The translations under genes were made by a program, and so were the position numbers. This document shows, in pieces, positions 1 to 5,927 of a stretch of 7,371 nucleotides of DNA (the stretch's first letter is position 1; every line of letters starts with the position of its first letter). The stretch is from Myxococcales bacterium. Lineage in GTDB: Bacteria > Myxococcota > Myxococcia > Myxococcales > Anaeromyxobacteraceae. Location of the stretch: the NCBI GenBank assembly GCA_021784495.1, contig JAJXSQ010000104.1, positions 1 through 7,371 on the forward strand, given 5' to 3'. The notes beneath the pieces are model-generated. The model was not told the origin of the DNA and did no database searches. It was given only the letters and a program-made list of their open reading frames with translations.

Positions 1-1
1 T

Positions 2-73
2 TCCGATCTCCAGGCGGCCCGGCTCCTCCTCGCCGCCGGTGCGCTCGCCGCGCTCACCTTCCTCGTCACGTGA
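2..73 (+). CDS. C-terminal fragment of an upstream protein with a hydrophobic tail (partial)
   Basis: Only the last 23 codons are in the window; the frame is open to the left edge and stops with TGA at 71-73. The visible residues begin SDLQAARLLLAAG and continue with a run of Ala, Leu, Phe and Val that ends FLVT. This looks like a C-terminal transmembrane helix or tail anchor preceded by a short amphipathic stretch. The stop overlaps the GTG start of the next gene (GTGA), so the two are probably co-transcribed and translationally coupled. The frame keeps the G/C third positions of its neighbours. Too little is visible to name a family. Confidence 0.6.
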   Translation, partial: SDLQAARLLLAAGALAALTFLVT

Positions 74-645
74 GCGCGCCTCCTCCATCCGGCGGCCGGT
101 CCGCCGAGCTGGCCCGGCTCCTGGCGACGCTCGGGTGGGTGACCGCGGCCGCGGCGCTCATGCTGGCGGCGCTCGGCGCCGCCCCCGCCTGGCTCGCCGG
201 GGAGCCGCGATCGGTCCACGCCGTCGAGGGGGTCGACGACGCGGAGCGCCGGCTCGGGGCCCCCCTCGCCGTCCCCGGCTACTTCCCCTCGCGGCTCGGC
301 TGGCCACCGGCGAGCGTCCGGATCGGCGGCGGGCGGGGCGGCGGCGCCGCCCTGCGGTTCACCGCCCGGGCCGGGGGCGCGGTCGAGGTCGAGCTGATCC
401 AGGCCACCACGCCGGGAGAGCCGATCCCGGAGGCGCTGCTCGGCGCGCCGGTCGAGCTCTCGTCGTCCCCCGCCGACGTGGCCGGGCACCCGGCGCGCCT
501 CTCCCGCGTCCTCCTCGACGGGGCGATCTGGCAGCAGCTCGCCTGGCGGGTCGACCGGCGCGCGATGGTCCTCCGGAGCCGGGGCGGCCTCGACGAGCTG
601 CTCCTGCTCGCGCGCGGCGTCCGCCGCGAGGGGGCGCGGCCGTGA
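70..645 (+). CDS. Membrane-anchored protein with DUF4367-like extracytoplasmic domain
   Basis: This is a 191-residue protein of unknown function. Residues 1-19 are a short cytoplasmic leader, about 20-43 form one transmembrane helix (LGWVTAAAALMLAALG onward), and about 50-190 lie outside the cytoplasmic membrane. The outer part has the spacing I associate with DUF4367: a P-G-Y-F-P element near the start, alternating strands, a V-A-G-H-P-A turn, a W-x-x-x-L-A-W-R segment and a C-terminal GLDELLLLARGV helix. That match is from memory of the pattern and was not searched. The GTG start at 70 is chosen because it overlaps the upstream stop and keeps the helix whole; the next in-frame ATG, at 160, would cut the helix in half. 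No convincing ribosome binding site precedes it, so coupling to upstream translation is likely. The stop overlaps the start of the kinase gene, so it may be an accessory to that sensor. Confidence 0.8.
   Translation: MSAPPPSGGRSAELARLLATLGWVTAAAALMLAALGAAPAWLAGEPRSVHAVEGVDDAERRLGAPLAVPGYFPSRLGWPPASVRIGGGRGGGAALRFTARAGGAVEVELIQATTPGEPIPEALLGAPVELSSSPADVAGHPARLSRVLLDGAIWQQLAWRVDRRAMVLRSRGGLDELLLLARGVRREGARP
628..634 (+). promoter_or_regulatory. Ribosome binding site supporting the GTG start of the kinase
   Basis: The purine-rich stretch GAGGGGG lies 7 bases before the GTG at 642. It supports starting the kinase there, rather than in the longer open frame that runs back through the previous gene. 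Confidence 0.45.
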
Positions 646-2540
646 CCCGCGAGGCGCCGGCGGCCGGGGCCCGCGAGGGGCTGGCGGCCGAGGACGAGGC
701 GCCCGGGCGGCGGATCGGCCTCCGCGCCCGGGTCTTCCTGCTCATGGCGATCGGGGTCTTCTTCCCCCTGGCCCTCATGGCCGGGGTCGGGTGGTACTGG
801 CTCCACGGCCTCGACGAGCGGCTGCTGGCGGCGCGGGTCGCGGCGGCGGCCGCGGTCGCCGCCCACTTCGACGAGGCGCTCACCGGCGACCTGGAGCTGC
901 TCCAGCGCCTCGCCTCCGGCGTCGGGCCGCACTTCGCCGAGCTCGACCCGGAGGCGGCCGATCGGGCGGCCCGCGAGACCTTCGCGCACTTCCGCCACCG
1001 CGAGGCGGTCTTCCTCCTCGACGCGGGGCGGCGGATCGTCGCCGAGGAGCCGCGCGGCCGGCTCTCGGCCACCCCGGCGACGGCCCTGCCCCTGGTGGGC
1101 GAGGTGCTGCGCTCCGGGCTGCCGCGGCTCTCGGACCTGGTCCTGGATCGGCGCGGGGCGCTCGTCCACGAGCTCGTCCCGGTGCGCGACTGGAGCGGCG
1201 CGGTCGTCGGCGTCGCCGGGGGGACCTTCGATCCGGCGCGGCGCGACTTCGACCGGATGCTGCGGCTCCTCCGGCGCGGCCAGTCCGGCGTCGCCGACCT
1301 CGTCGACTCCGGCGGCGCCGTGGTCGCCTCGACCGATCCGCGGCGGATCGGGGCCCCGGTCGAGTGCCGCGCCTGGATCGCCGGCCTGCTCCGGGATCAC
1401 CGGTCCGAGTCGGCGCGCTGCGACGGCTGCCACGCCGAGCGGGGCGTCCCGGTCCGCAGGCCCGAGCTCCGGACCGTCTCCCCGCTGGCCAGCTCGCCGT
1501 GGGGCGTGGTGCTGCGCCAGTCGACGGAGGAGGCGCTGCCCTCCGAGGGGGCCGTGCCCTGGATCGCGCTCCTCCTCGTCCTGGCGGTGCAGACGGCGCT
1601 GGCCGGGCTCTTCGCCTGGGGCGCCGTCCGGAGCGTCACCCAGCCGGTCGCGGTGCTGACCGCCGAGGCGGAGCGGATCGCCTCCGGCGATCTCGCCTGG
1701 CCCATCCCGCCGCTCGGCGCCGACGAGGTCGGTCACCTGGGGCGGTCCCTGGACCGGATGCGCCAGGCGATCAAGGATCTCGTCGAGCGGGTGGGGCGCG
1801 CCAACGAGGAGCTCGAGCGCCGGGTCGCCGACCGGACCCGCGAGCTGAACGACGCCAACGCCCGGCTCCGCGAGCGGGAGGCGGACCGGGTGGAGCTCCT
1901 CCGGAAGGTGATCACCGCGCAGGAGGAGGAGCGGAGGCGCGTCGCGCGCGAGCTCCACGACGAGACGAGCCAGGAGCTCGCCGTCCTGCTGATGCGGATC
2001 GACCGCGCCGACGTGGCCATCCGGGCCGGCGGCGCGCCCGCGCTCGACGAGCTCCGGGCGGTGGCGACCCGGGCGCTCGACGACGTCCACCGGCTGATCC
2101 TCGATCTCCGCCCGTCGGTGCTCGACGACCTCGGCCTCCTCTCGGCCATCCGCTGGTACGCCGACCGGACCCTCACCGCCCGCGGGATCGCCGTCCGCTG
2201 CGAGTTCGGCGAGCTCGGACGCCTCCCGCCGGAGTTGGAGACCGCGCTCTTCCGGCTCTGCCAGGAGGCGATGAGCAACGTGGCCCGCCACGCCCAGGCG
2301 ACCCAGGTCCTGGTGGAGGTGGCGGTGAGCGGGCGCGAGATCGCGGTCGACGTCGAGGACGACGGCCGGGGCTTCGACCCGGAGGCGGTCGCGCGGCGGG
2401 AGGGGCGGCGCCCCTGGGGCCTCCTCGGGATCCGGGAGCGCGCCGAGCTGCTGGGCGGCGCCGCGCGCATCGAGTCCTCCCCGGGCAACGGGACCCGCGT
2501 CTCCGTCCGAATCCCGCTGCCGGTGGAGGATCCGCCATGA
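642..2540 (+). CDS. Membrane sensor histidine kinase (dCache-like sensor with CxxCH heme motif, HAMP, HisKA_3)
   Basis: This 632-residue kinase should phosphorylate the response regulator encoded directly after it. Domains in order: TM1 about 31-53; a periplasmic region about 54-305 with two PAS-like halves (near 115-200 and 216-300), as in dCache sensors; TM2 about 306-328; HAMP about 329-382 (P335); a coiled coil to about 430; HisKA_3 with phospho-acceptor H439 inside ELHDETSQEL; and an ATPase domain with N-box EAMSN (N546), G1 box DDGRGF (573-578) and G2 box GLLGI (593-597). H439-D440-x3-Q444 fits the HDxxxQ pattern, which in NarX-type kinases goes with phosphatase activity as well. The unusual feature is C260-D-G-C263-H264 in the membrane-proximal PAS half, a c-type heme attachment motif, with C242 and H253 nearby. 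GTG 642 overlaps the previous stop. The longer frame reading back to base 39 is a shadow of the previous gene. Confidence 0.93.
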   Translation: MTREAPAAGAREGLAAEDEAPGRRIGLRARVFLLMAIGVFFPLALMAGVGWYWLHGLDERLLAARVAAAAAVAAHFDEALTGDLELLQRLASGVGPHFAELDPEAADRAARETFAHFRHREAVFLLDAGRRIVAEEPRGRLSATPATALPLVGEVLRSGLPRLSDLVLDRRGALVHELVPVRDWSGAVVGVAGGTFDPARRDFDRMLRLLRRGQSGVADLVDSGGAVVASTDPRRIGAPVECRAWIAGLLRDHRSESARCDGCHAERGVPVRRPELRTVSPLASSPWGVVLRQSTEEALPSEGAVPWIALLLVLAVQTALAGLFAWGAVRSVTQPVAVLTAEAERIASGDLAWPIPPLGADEVGHLGRSLDRMRQAIKDLVERVGRANEELERRVADRTRELNDANARLREREADRVELLRKVITAQEEERRRVARELHDETSQELAVLLMRIDRADVAIRAGGAPALDELRAVATRALDDVHRLILDLRPSVLDDLGLLSAIRWYADRTLTARGIAVRCEFGELGRLPPELETALFRLCQEAMSNVARHAQATQVLVEVAVSGREIAVDVEDDGRGFDPEAVARREGRRPWGLLGIRERAELLGGAARIESSPGNGTRVSVRIPLPVEDPP

Positions 2541-3190
2541 GCGCCATCCGCGTACTGATCGTCGACGATCACGCCATCCTGCGCGAGGGGGTGCGGGCGC
2601 TCCTCGGCGCCCACCCGGACATCGAGGTCGTGGGCGAGGCCGGGGACGGCCAGCAGGCGATCGAGGCGGTGGGCCGCCTCGACCCGGACGTGGTGCTCAT
2701 GGACGTCGCGATGCCCGGGCTGGGCGGGATCGAGACGAGCATCGAGCTCCGGAAGCTCGGCCGCCGCGCCCGCATCCTGATCCTCTCGCAGTACGAGGAT
2801 CGCGAGTACGTGCGCCGGCTCCTCAAGGCCGGGGTGGCCGGGTACGTCCTGAAGAAGTCCGCGGGGGCCGAGCTCGCGAACGCGATCCGGGCGGTCCACC
2901 GGGGCGGCCTGGTGCTCGATCCGGCCGTGGCCCGGGCCGCGATGTCCGACGCCGGCCCGGCGGCACCCGAGGCGGCCGATCCCTACGAGGCGCTGACCGA
3001 CCGGGAGAAGCAGGTGCTCCGGCTGGTGGCCGACGGGCGGAGCACCAAGGAGGTCGCCGACGTCCTCGGGATCAGCGTGAAGACCGCGATGACCCACCGG
3101 GAGCACGTCATGGAGAAGCTCGGGCTCCACAACCGGACCGAGCTGGTGCGCTTCGCGATCAAGCGGGGGGTGATCCGGGTCGACGAGTGA
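2537..3190 (+). CDS. NarL/FixJ-family response regulator (REC + LuxR-type HTH)
   Basis: This is a 217-residue transcription factor and the evident partner of the preceding HisKA_3 kinase. Residues 4-120 form the receiver domain: acidic pair D10-D11, phospho-acceptor D56 in LMDVAMPG, S84 in the ILILSQYED strand, Y103 and conserved K106 in GYVLKK. An Ala/Pro-rich linker (about 137-148) leads to a LuxR-type helix-turn-helix from about 153 (LTDREKQVLRLVADG) to 213, with recognition-helix region ISVKTAMTHREHVMEKLGL. The length is normal for the family. Where relatives usually have T-V-x-T-H-R, this one reads T-A-M-T-H-R. The ATG at 2537 overlaps the kinase stop (ATGA) and follows a good ribosome binding site, GGAGGA at 2525-2530, 6 bases upstream. 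The targets cannot be read from sequence; the maturation genes 78 bases downstream are natural candidates. Confidence 0.95.
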   Translation: MSAIRVLIVDDHAILREGVRALLGAHPDIEVVGEAGDGQQAIEAVGRLDPDVVLMDVAMPGLGGIETSIELRKLGRRARILILSQYEDREYVRRLLKAGVAGYVLKKSAGAELANAIRAVHRGGLVLDPAVARAAMSDAGPAAPEAADPYEALTDREKQVLRLVADGRSTKEVADVLGISVKTAMTHREHVMEKLGLHNRTELVRFAIKRGVIRVDE

Positions 3191-3268
3191 CGGGCGCGCC
3201 GGGCCGGGGGGCGCCGGGCGCGGCGGGAGGGACCGGACCGGGCCCCCGCCCATGGGGTACTCTGGGGC
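3191..3268 (+). promoter_or_regulatory. Only intergenic gap; candidate promoter with TACTCT -10-like element
   Basis: This 78-base stretch between the regulator and resB is the only sizeable gap in the window. TACTCT at 3258-3263 fits a TAnnnT -10 pattern and ends just 5 bases before the ATG at 3269, so a transcript from it would be leaderless or nearly so. I see no TTGACA-like -35 box. Short GC inverted repeats are present (CGCGCC 3195-3200 with GGCGCG 3217-3222; GCCCC 3242-3246 with GGGGC 3264-3268). None is followed by a T tract, and repeats of this size are expected by chance in such GC-rich DNA. The region could also simply be read through from the kinase operon. Confidence 0.3.
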
Positions 3269-4549
3269 ATGGCCCGCGCCGCCCCAGGATCCGTCCGCCG
3301 GCCCAGGGGCCGACCGGTGAGCGCGTGGCTCCGGTCGGGCCGGGTGATCGTCGCCGAGATCCTCGGGCTCGGCGTGGGGGCGCTCTTCGCCGCCGGGCTC
3401 CCGCAGGAGCCCGACCGGGCGAGCATCGCCGATCTGGCGTCGCGGCGGCCGGCGCTCGGCCATCTCTTGGCCGCGCTGGGGCTGCACCGCGTGGTGACCA
3501 GCTGGTGGTTCCTCGCCCTCGTCGCCCTGGCGACCGCGTCGCTGGTGGCGGTCCAGATCGACCAGTGGCGTCGCGTGTTCCGGACCTGGGGCCGGGCGGT
3601 GTCGCCGGGCGAGGTCCGCGGCTGGTCCTACCGGGCGGAGCTCCCGCTCTCGCGCTGCCGTCCGGCGCCCCCGGCGCCGAGCTTCCGGACCACCGGCAGG
3701 ATCGGCCAGCTCGGATCGCCGATCTTCCACCTCGGCCTCCTCCTCGTGGTCGTCGCCGGGCTCCTCCGGCTGCTCTTCTTCGGCGAGGGGGTGGCGGTCC
3801 TCGGCGAGGGGGAGACGCTCGCGGCGACGCCGAGCGCGTTCGCCGCGACCCGCACCGGGCTCCTCGGCGGTCCGGTGGCGACCCGGGCGCCGCTCCGCCT
3901 CGAGGCGCTCTCGGCGGAGCGGTACGACTCCGGGGCCCTCAAGCAGGTCACGGCGGTGGTGGCGCCGCTCGGCGCCGGCGTCGGAGCGCGCCGGACGGTC
4001 TCGGTCAACGACCCGGCGTCCATCGGCGGTGGCCTGACCCTCTCCATCGATCCCGACGCGGGAGAGGCGGCGCTCTTCTCGCTGCGGGACCCGCTCGGCG
4101 AGCGCGCGGTGCGCGTCGACCTCGACGCGGTGCCCGGAGGTCGCAAGGGCCGCGTCGATCTCGGCGACGGGAGGGAGCTGCGGGTCCGATCCCGGGACGG
4201 CGACGACGGCTCGGTCGAGGTGCGCCTCGTCCGGGGCCAGGCGCTCCTCGGCTTCGGCCGGCTGCGCGCCGCGGAGGGGCTCGCCGCGGGGCCGGGGGCG
4301 GTGCTCGGGTTCCTCGTCCTGCGCCGCTGGGCCACCGTCCGGGTCGAGCGAGATCCGAGCCGGCCGCTCTTCTTCCTCGGCGCCGCGCTCGCCGTGGCCG
4401 GGGTGCTCTTGATGTTCGGGTGGGTCCGGGTCGACACTGCGGTCGTCGTCGAGGGCCAGTCGCTGGTGCTCGCGCTCCGGGCCCAGCGCTTCCCCGCCCT
4501 CTACGCCGAGCGCTTCGAGCGGCTGCGCCGCTCCTGGGAGGTGGAATGA
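3269..4549 (+). CDS. resB: ResB/CcsB-family cytochrome c biogenesis protein
   Basis: ResB (CcsB) is the partner of CcsA in System II cytochrome c maturation. Together they carry heme across the cytoplasmic membrane and attach it to CxxCH motifs of apocytochromes. This copy has 426 residues and the family layout: TM1 about 25-45, TM2 about 77-97 starting at TSWWF, TM3 about 146-168 (LGSPIFHLGLLLVV) with the family's conserved TM3 histidine at H154, a large periplasmic domain about 170-366, and a last helix about 367-388 followed by a short tail. It is somewhat shorter than many ResB proteins, mostly in the periplasmic part. The ATG at 3269 has no strong ribosome binding site. GTG at 3317 (residue 17), preceded by AGGGG at 3305-3309, is a real alternative start and keeps all helices. 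The stop overlaps the next gene (ATGA), and ccsA follows one gene later, which strengthens the call. Confidence 0.88.
   Translation: MARAAPGSVRRPRGRPVSAWLRSGRVIVAEILGLGVGALFAAGLPQEPDRASIADLASRRPALGHLLAALGLHRVVTSWWFLALVALATASLVAVQIDQWRRVFRTWGRAVSPGEVRGWSYRAELPLSRCRPAPPAPSFRTTGRIGQLGSPIFHLGLLLVVVAGLLRLLFFGEGVAVLGEGETLAATPSAFAATRTGLLGGPVATRAPLRLEALSAERYDSGALKQVTAVVAPLGAGVGARRTVSVNDPASIGGGLTLSIDPDAGEAALFSLRDPLGERAVRVDLDAVPGGRKGRVDLGDGRELRVRSRDGDDGSVEVRLVRGQALLGFGRLRAAEGLAAGPGAVLGFLVLRRWATVRVERDPSRPLFFLGAALAVAGVLLMFGWVRVDTAVVVEGQSLVLALRAQRFPALYAERFERLRRSWEVE
3305..3309 (+). promoter_or_regulatory. Possible ribosome binding site for an alternative resB start
   Basis: AGGGG sits 7 bases before GTG 3317, an in-frame alternative start that would remove 16 mostly basic, proline-containing residues from ResB. 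It competes with the ATG at 3269, so the true start is unresolved. Confidence 0.3.
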
Positions 4550-5100
4550 ACGGCCGCTGGATCCCGCCGCTGCTCGCGCTGTCCGCCGCCGGCTGCCACG
4601 CCGGCTCGGTCGACGACGCCGCCGCGGTCACGCTGGTGCGGACCTACGACGCGCGGCTCATCGACGCCTACCGGACGTCGGACGTCCAGGTCATGGAGCC
4701 GTGGGTCGGCGACGACGAGCTGCGAAAGCTCACCGGCCTCATCGGCGTGAAGCGCGACATGGGCGAGACCCTCGACGCCCAGCTCCTCGACCTCCACGTC
4801 GACCGCGTGGCGCGCGACGGCGACGGCGTCCGGGTCTTCACCCACGAGCGGTGGCGGTACGTGCCCCGCCGGATCGGCGACGGCGCCCCGGCGGGTCCCG
4901 AGTCCACCGATCTCTACGCGCTCTCCTACCGGCTCGGCGCGGTGGGCGGGAAGGAGCGGGTCCTCGAGGTCGAGTTCACCGAGCCCCCCACGATCGGGAC
5001 CCCGGTCGCGCCCGGGCGGATCGACGCGCGGGACGCGCACGGCCTCCCGCCTCTCGAGGCGCCCTCGCCGCGGCGCGCCGCGGCGGGAGGCGGGCGGTGA
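4546..5100 (+). CDS. Predicted lipoprotein of unknown function between resB and ccsA (NTF2-like?)
   Basis: I do not recognise this 184-residue protein. Its N-terminus, MNGRWIPPLLALSAAGC, has a basic residue, a short hydrophobic core and a lipobox-like A-A-G-C17, so it is probably a lipoprotein anchored on the periplasmic side. The -3 position is Ala rather than the usual Leu, which makes this likely but not certain. The mature part begins with a long helix (AAVTLVRTYDARLIDAYRTSD), followed by strands including GVRVFTHERWRYV, LYALSYRLG and VLEVEFTEPP. That order resembles NTF2-like (SnoaL/DUF4440/IMS-type) folds, as an inference only. The C-terminal 30 or so residues are Pro/Ala/Arg-rich and probably disordered. 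The ATG overlaps the resB stop; GGGAGG at 4536-4541 lies 4 bases upstream. Its stop overlaps the ccsA start. The position inside the resB-ccsA pair suggests a role in cytochrome c maturation or apocytochrome handling. Confidence 0.85.
   Translation: MNGRWIPPLLALSAAGCHAGSVDDAAAVTLVRTYDARLIDAYRTSDVQVMEPWVGDDELRKLTGLIGVKRDMGETLDAQLLDLHVDRVARDGDGVRVFTHERWRYVPRRIGDGAPAGPESTDLYALSYRLGAVGGKERVLEVEFTEPPTIGTPVAPGRIDARDAHGLPPLEAPSPRRAAAGGGR
5085..5090 (+). promoter_or_regulatory. Ribosome binding site deciding the GTG start of ccsA
   Basis: GGGAGG lies 6 bases before GTG 5097. This GTG overlaps the preceding stop as GTGA and puts the start immediately before the first CcsA helix. It argues against longer in-frame starts inside the lipoprotein gene. 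Confidence 0.6.
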
Positions 5101-5927
5101 GCCAGCGCTACGCCCTCGAGGTCGCGCTGCAGTGGGTCGGGGTGGGGCTCTACATCGCCGCCGCCGTCCTCCTCGTCTTCTCGGTCGTCTTCGGCCGCGC
5201 GCGGGCGCTCGGCTGGAGTCTCTGGCTGGCGGCGGCGGGGCTCGTCCCCCACGGGGCGGCGATCCTCCTCCGCTGGATCGCCGTAGGCCACGGCCCGTAC
5301 ATGCTGCGCTACGAGGTCCTGTCCTCCAACGCCTGGGTGGCGATGGCGCTGGTCCTCCTGGTGATCGCGCGGCGCCCCGCCTGGGCGGCGATCGGCGCGG
5401 TGGCGTTCCCGCTGGCGATCCTCTCCCTGGCGTTCGGCCTCTTCTCCAACCCCGAGATTCAGGAGCTCCCGCCGGCCCTCCGCTCGATCTGGCTCGTCTT
5501 CCACATCGCCTTCGCGAAGATCTCGGCGGCCGCGTTCCTGTTCTCGCTCGGCAGCGCGGTGCTGGTGCTCCTGCGGCTCCGCGCGCGGCCGCCCGCCTGG
5601 ATCGGGAGGGTGCCGGCGCTCCAGGCGCTCGACGCGCTGGTGGTCCGGAGCGCCGGGTTCGGCTTCATCTTCTGGACGGTGACCATCGCCGCCGGCGCGA
5701 TCTGGGGGAACCAGCTCTGGGGGCGATACTGGGGGTGGGATCCGATCGAGACCTGGGCGCTCATCAGCTGGCTCACCTGGGGCTCCTTCCTCCACCTCCG
5801 CCTCTTCTTCAAGCTCGGCCCGAGGCCGACCGCCTGGCTCGCGGTGGCGAGCTTCACGATCTTCGTCCTGGCCCTGCTGATCCTCCCGGCCTTCCTGCAC
5901 ACCATCCACACCGTCTACTTCACCTGA
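5097..5927 (+). CDS. ccsA: CcsA/ResC-family cytochrome c biogenesis protein (heme handling, WWD domain)
   Basis: CcsA is the heme-handling half of System II cytochrome c synthase in the cytoplasmic membrane; with ResB/CcsB it presents heme to apocytochromes at the periplasmic face. This copy has 276 residues and about eight hydrophobic helices, normal for the short, unfused form. The tryptophan-rich WWD signature is clear: W203-G-N-Q-L-W-G-R-Y-W-G-W-D-P-I-E218. Candidate heme-ligand histidines are H65 (VGHGPYMLRYE), H136 (VFHIAFAKIS), H233 (FLHLRLFF) and H268/H271 (LHTIHTVYF); the family uses histidines in such helices and flanking the WWD loop. The start is GTG at 5097. The partner resB lies one gene upstream in the same tightly overlapping set. 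ResA- and CcdA-type thiol-reducing partners are not in the window. The gene end overlaps a convergent gene by 8 bases. Confidence 0.95.
   Translation: MSQRYALEVALQWVGVGLYIAAAVLLVFSVVFGRARALGWSLWLAAAGLVPHGAAILLRWIAVGHGPYMLRYEVLSSNAWVAMALVLLVIARRPAWAAIGAVAFPLAILSLAFGLFSNPEIQELPPALRSIWLVFHIAFAKISAAAFLFSLGSAVLVLLRLRARPPAWIGRVPALQALDALVVRSAGFGFIFWTVTIAAGAIWGNQLWGRYWGWDPIETWALISWLTWGSFLHLRLFFKLGPRPTAWLAVASFTIFVLALLILPAFLHTIHTVYFT

Noticed and set aside
39..641. N-terminal extension of the kinase frame back to base 39
   Set aside because: The translated extension is Arg/Pro/Gly-rich noise over the DUF4367-like gene. GTG 642, with its ribosome binding site and overlap with the previous stop, is a much better start.
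279..2291. Long minus-strand open frame of about 670 codons opposite the kinase
   Set aside because: It is a shadow of the plus-strand genes: stop codons are rare in such GC-rich DNA, the translation is low-complexity Arg/Pro/Gly/Asp-rich, and no domain is visible, while the plus strand shows clear kinase motifs.
3195..3222. GC inverted repeat after the response regulator as an intrinsic terminator
   Set aside because: The stem is only 6 base pairs with a 16-base loop and has no T tract; such pairs are expected by chance in this composition.
1733..3730. Long minus-strand open frame of about 665 codons spanning kinase, regulator and resB
   Set aside because: It crosses three well-supported plus-strand genes and shows no domain or plausible start signal; its composition is typical of antisense shadow frames.
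3187..4545. Plus-strand frame running from the regulator stop into the lipoprotein frame
   Set aside because: This part is out of frame with resB, is Arg/Pro/Gly-rich and lacks structure; only the segment from ATG 4546 looks like a protein.
4594..4602. Cys-His pair (AGCHAG) in the lipoprotein as a heme motif
   Set aside because: There is only one cysteine, so it is not CxxCH; it is better explained as the lipid-modified cysteine of the lipobox.
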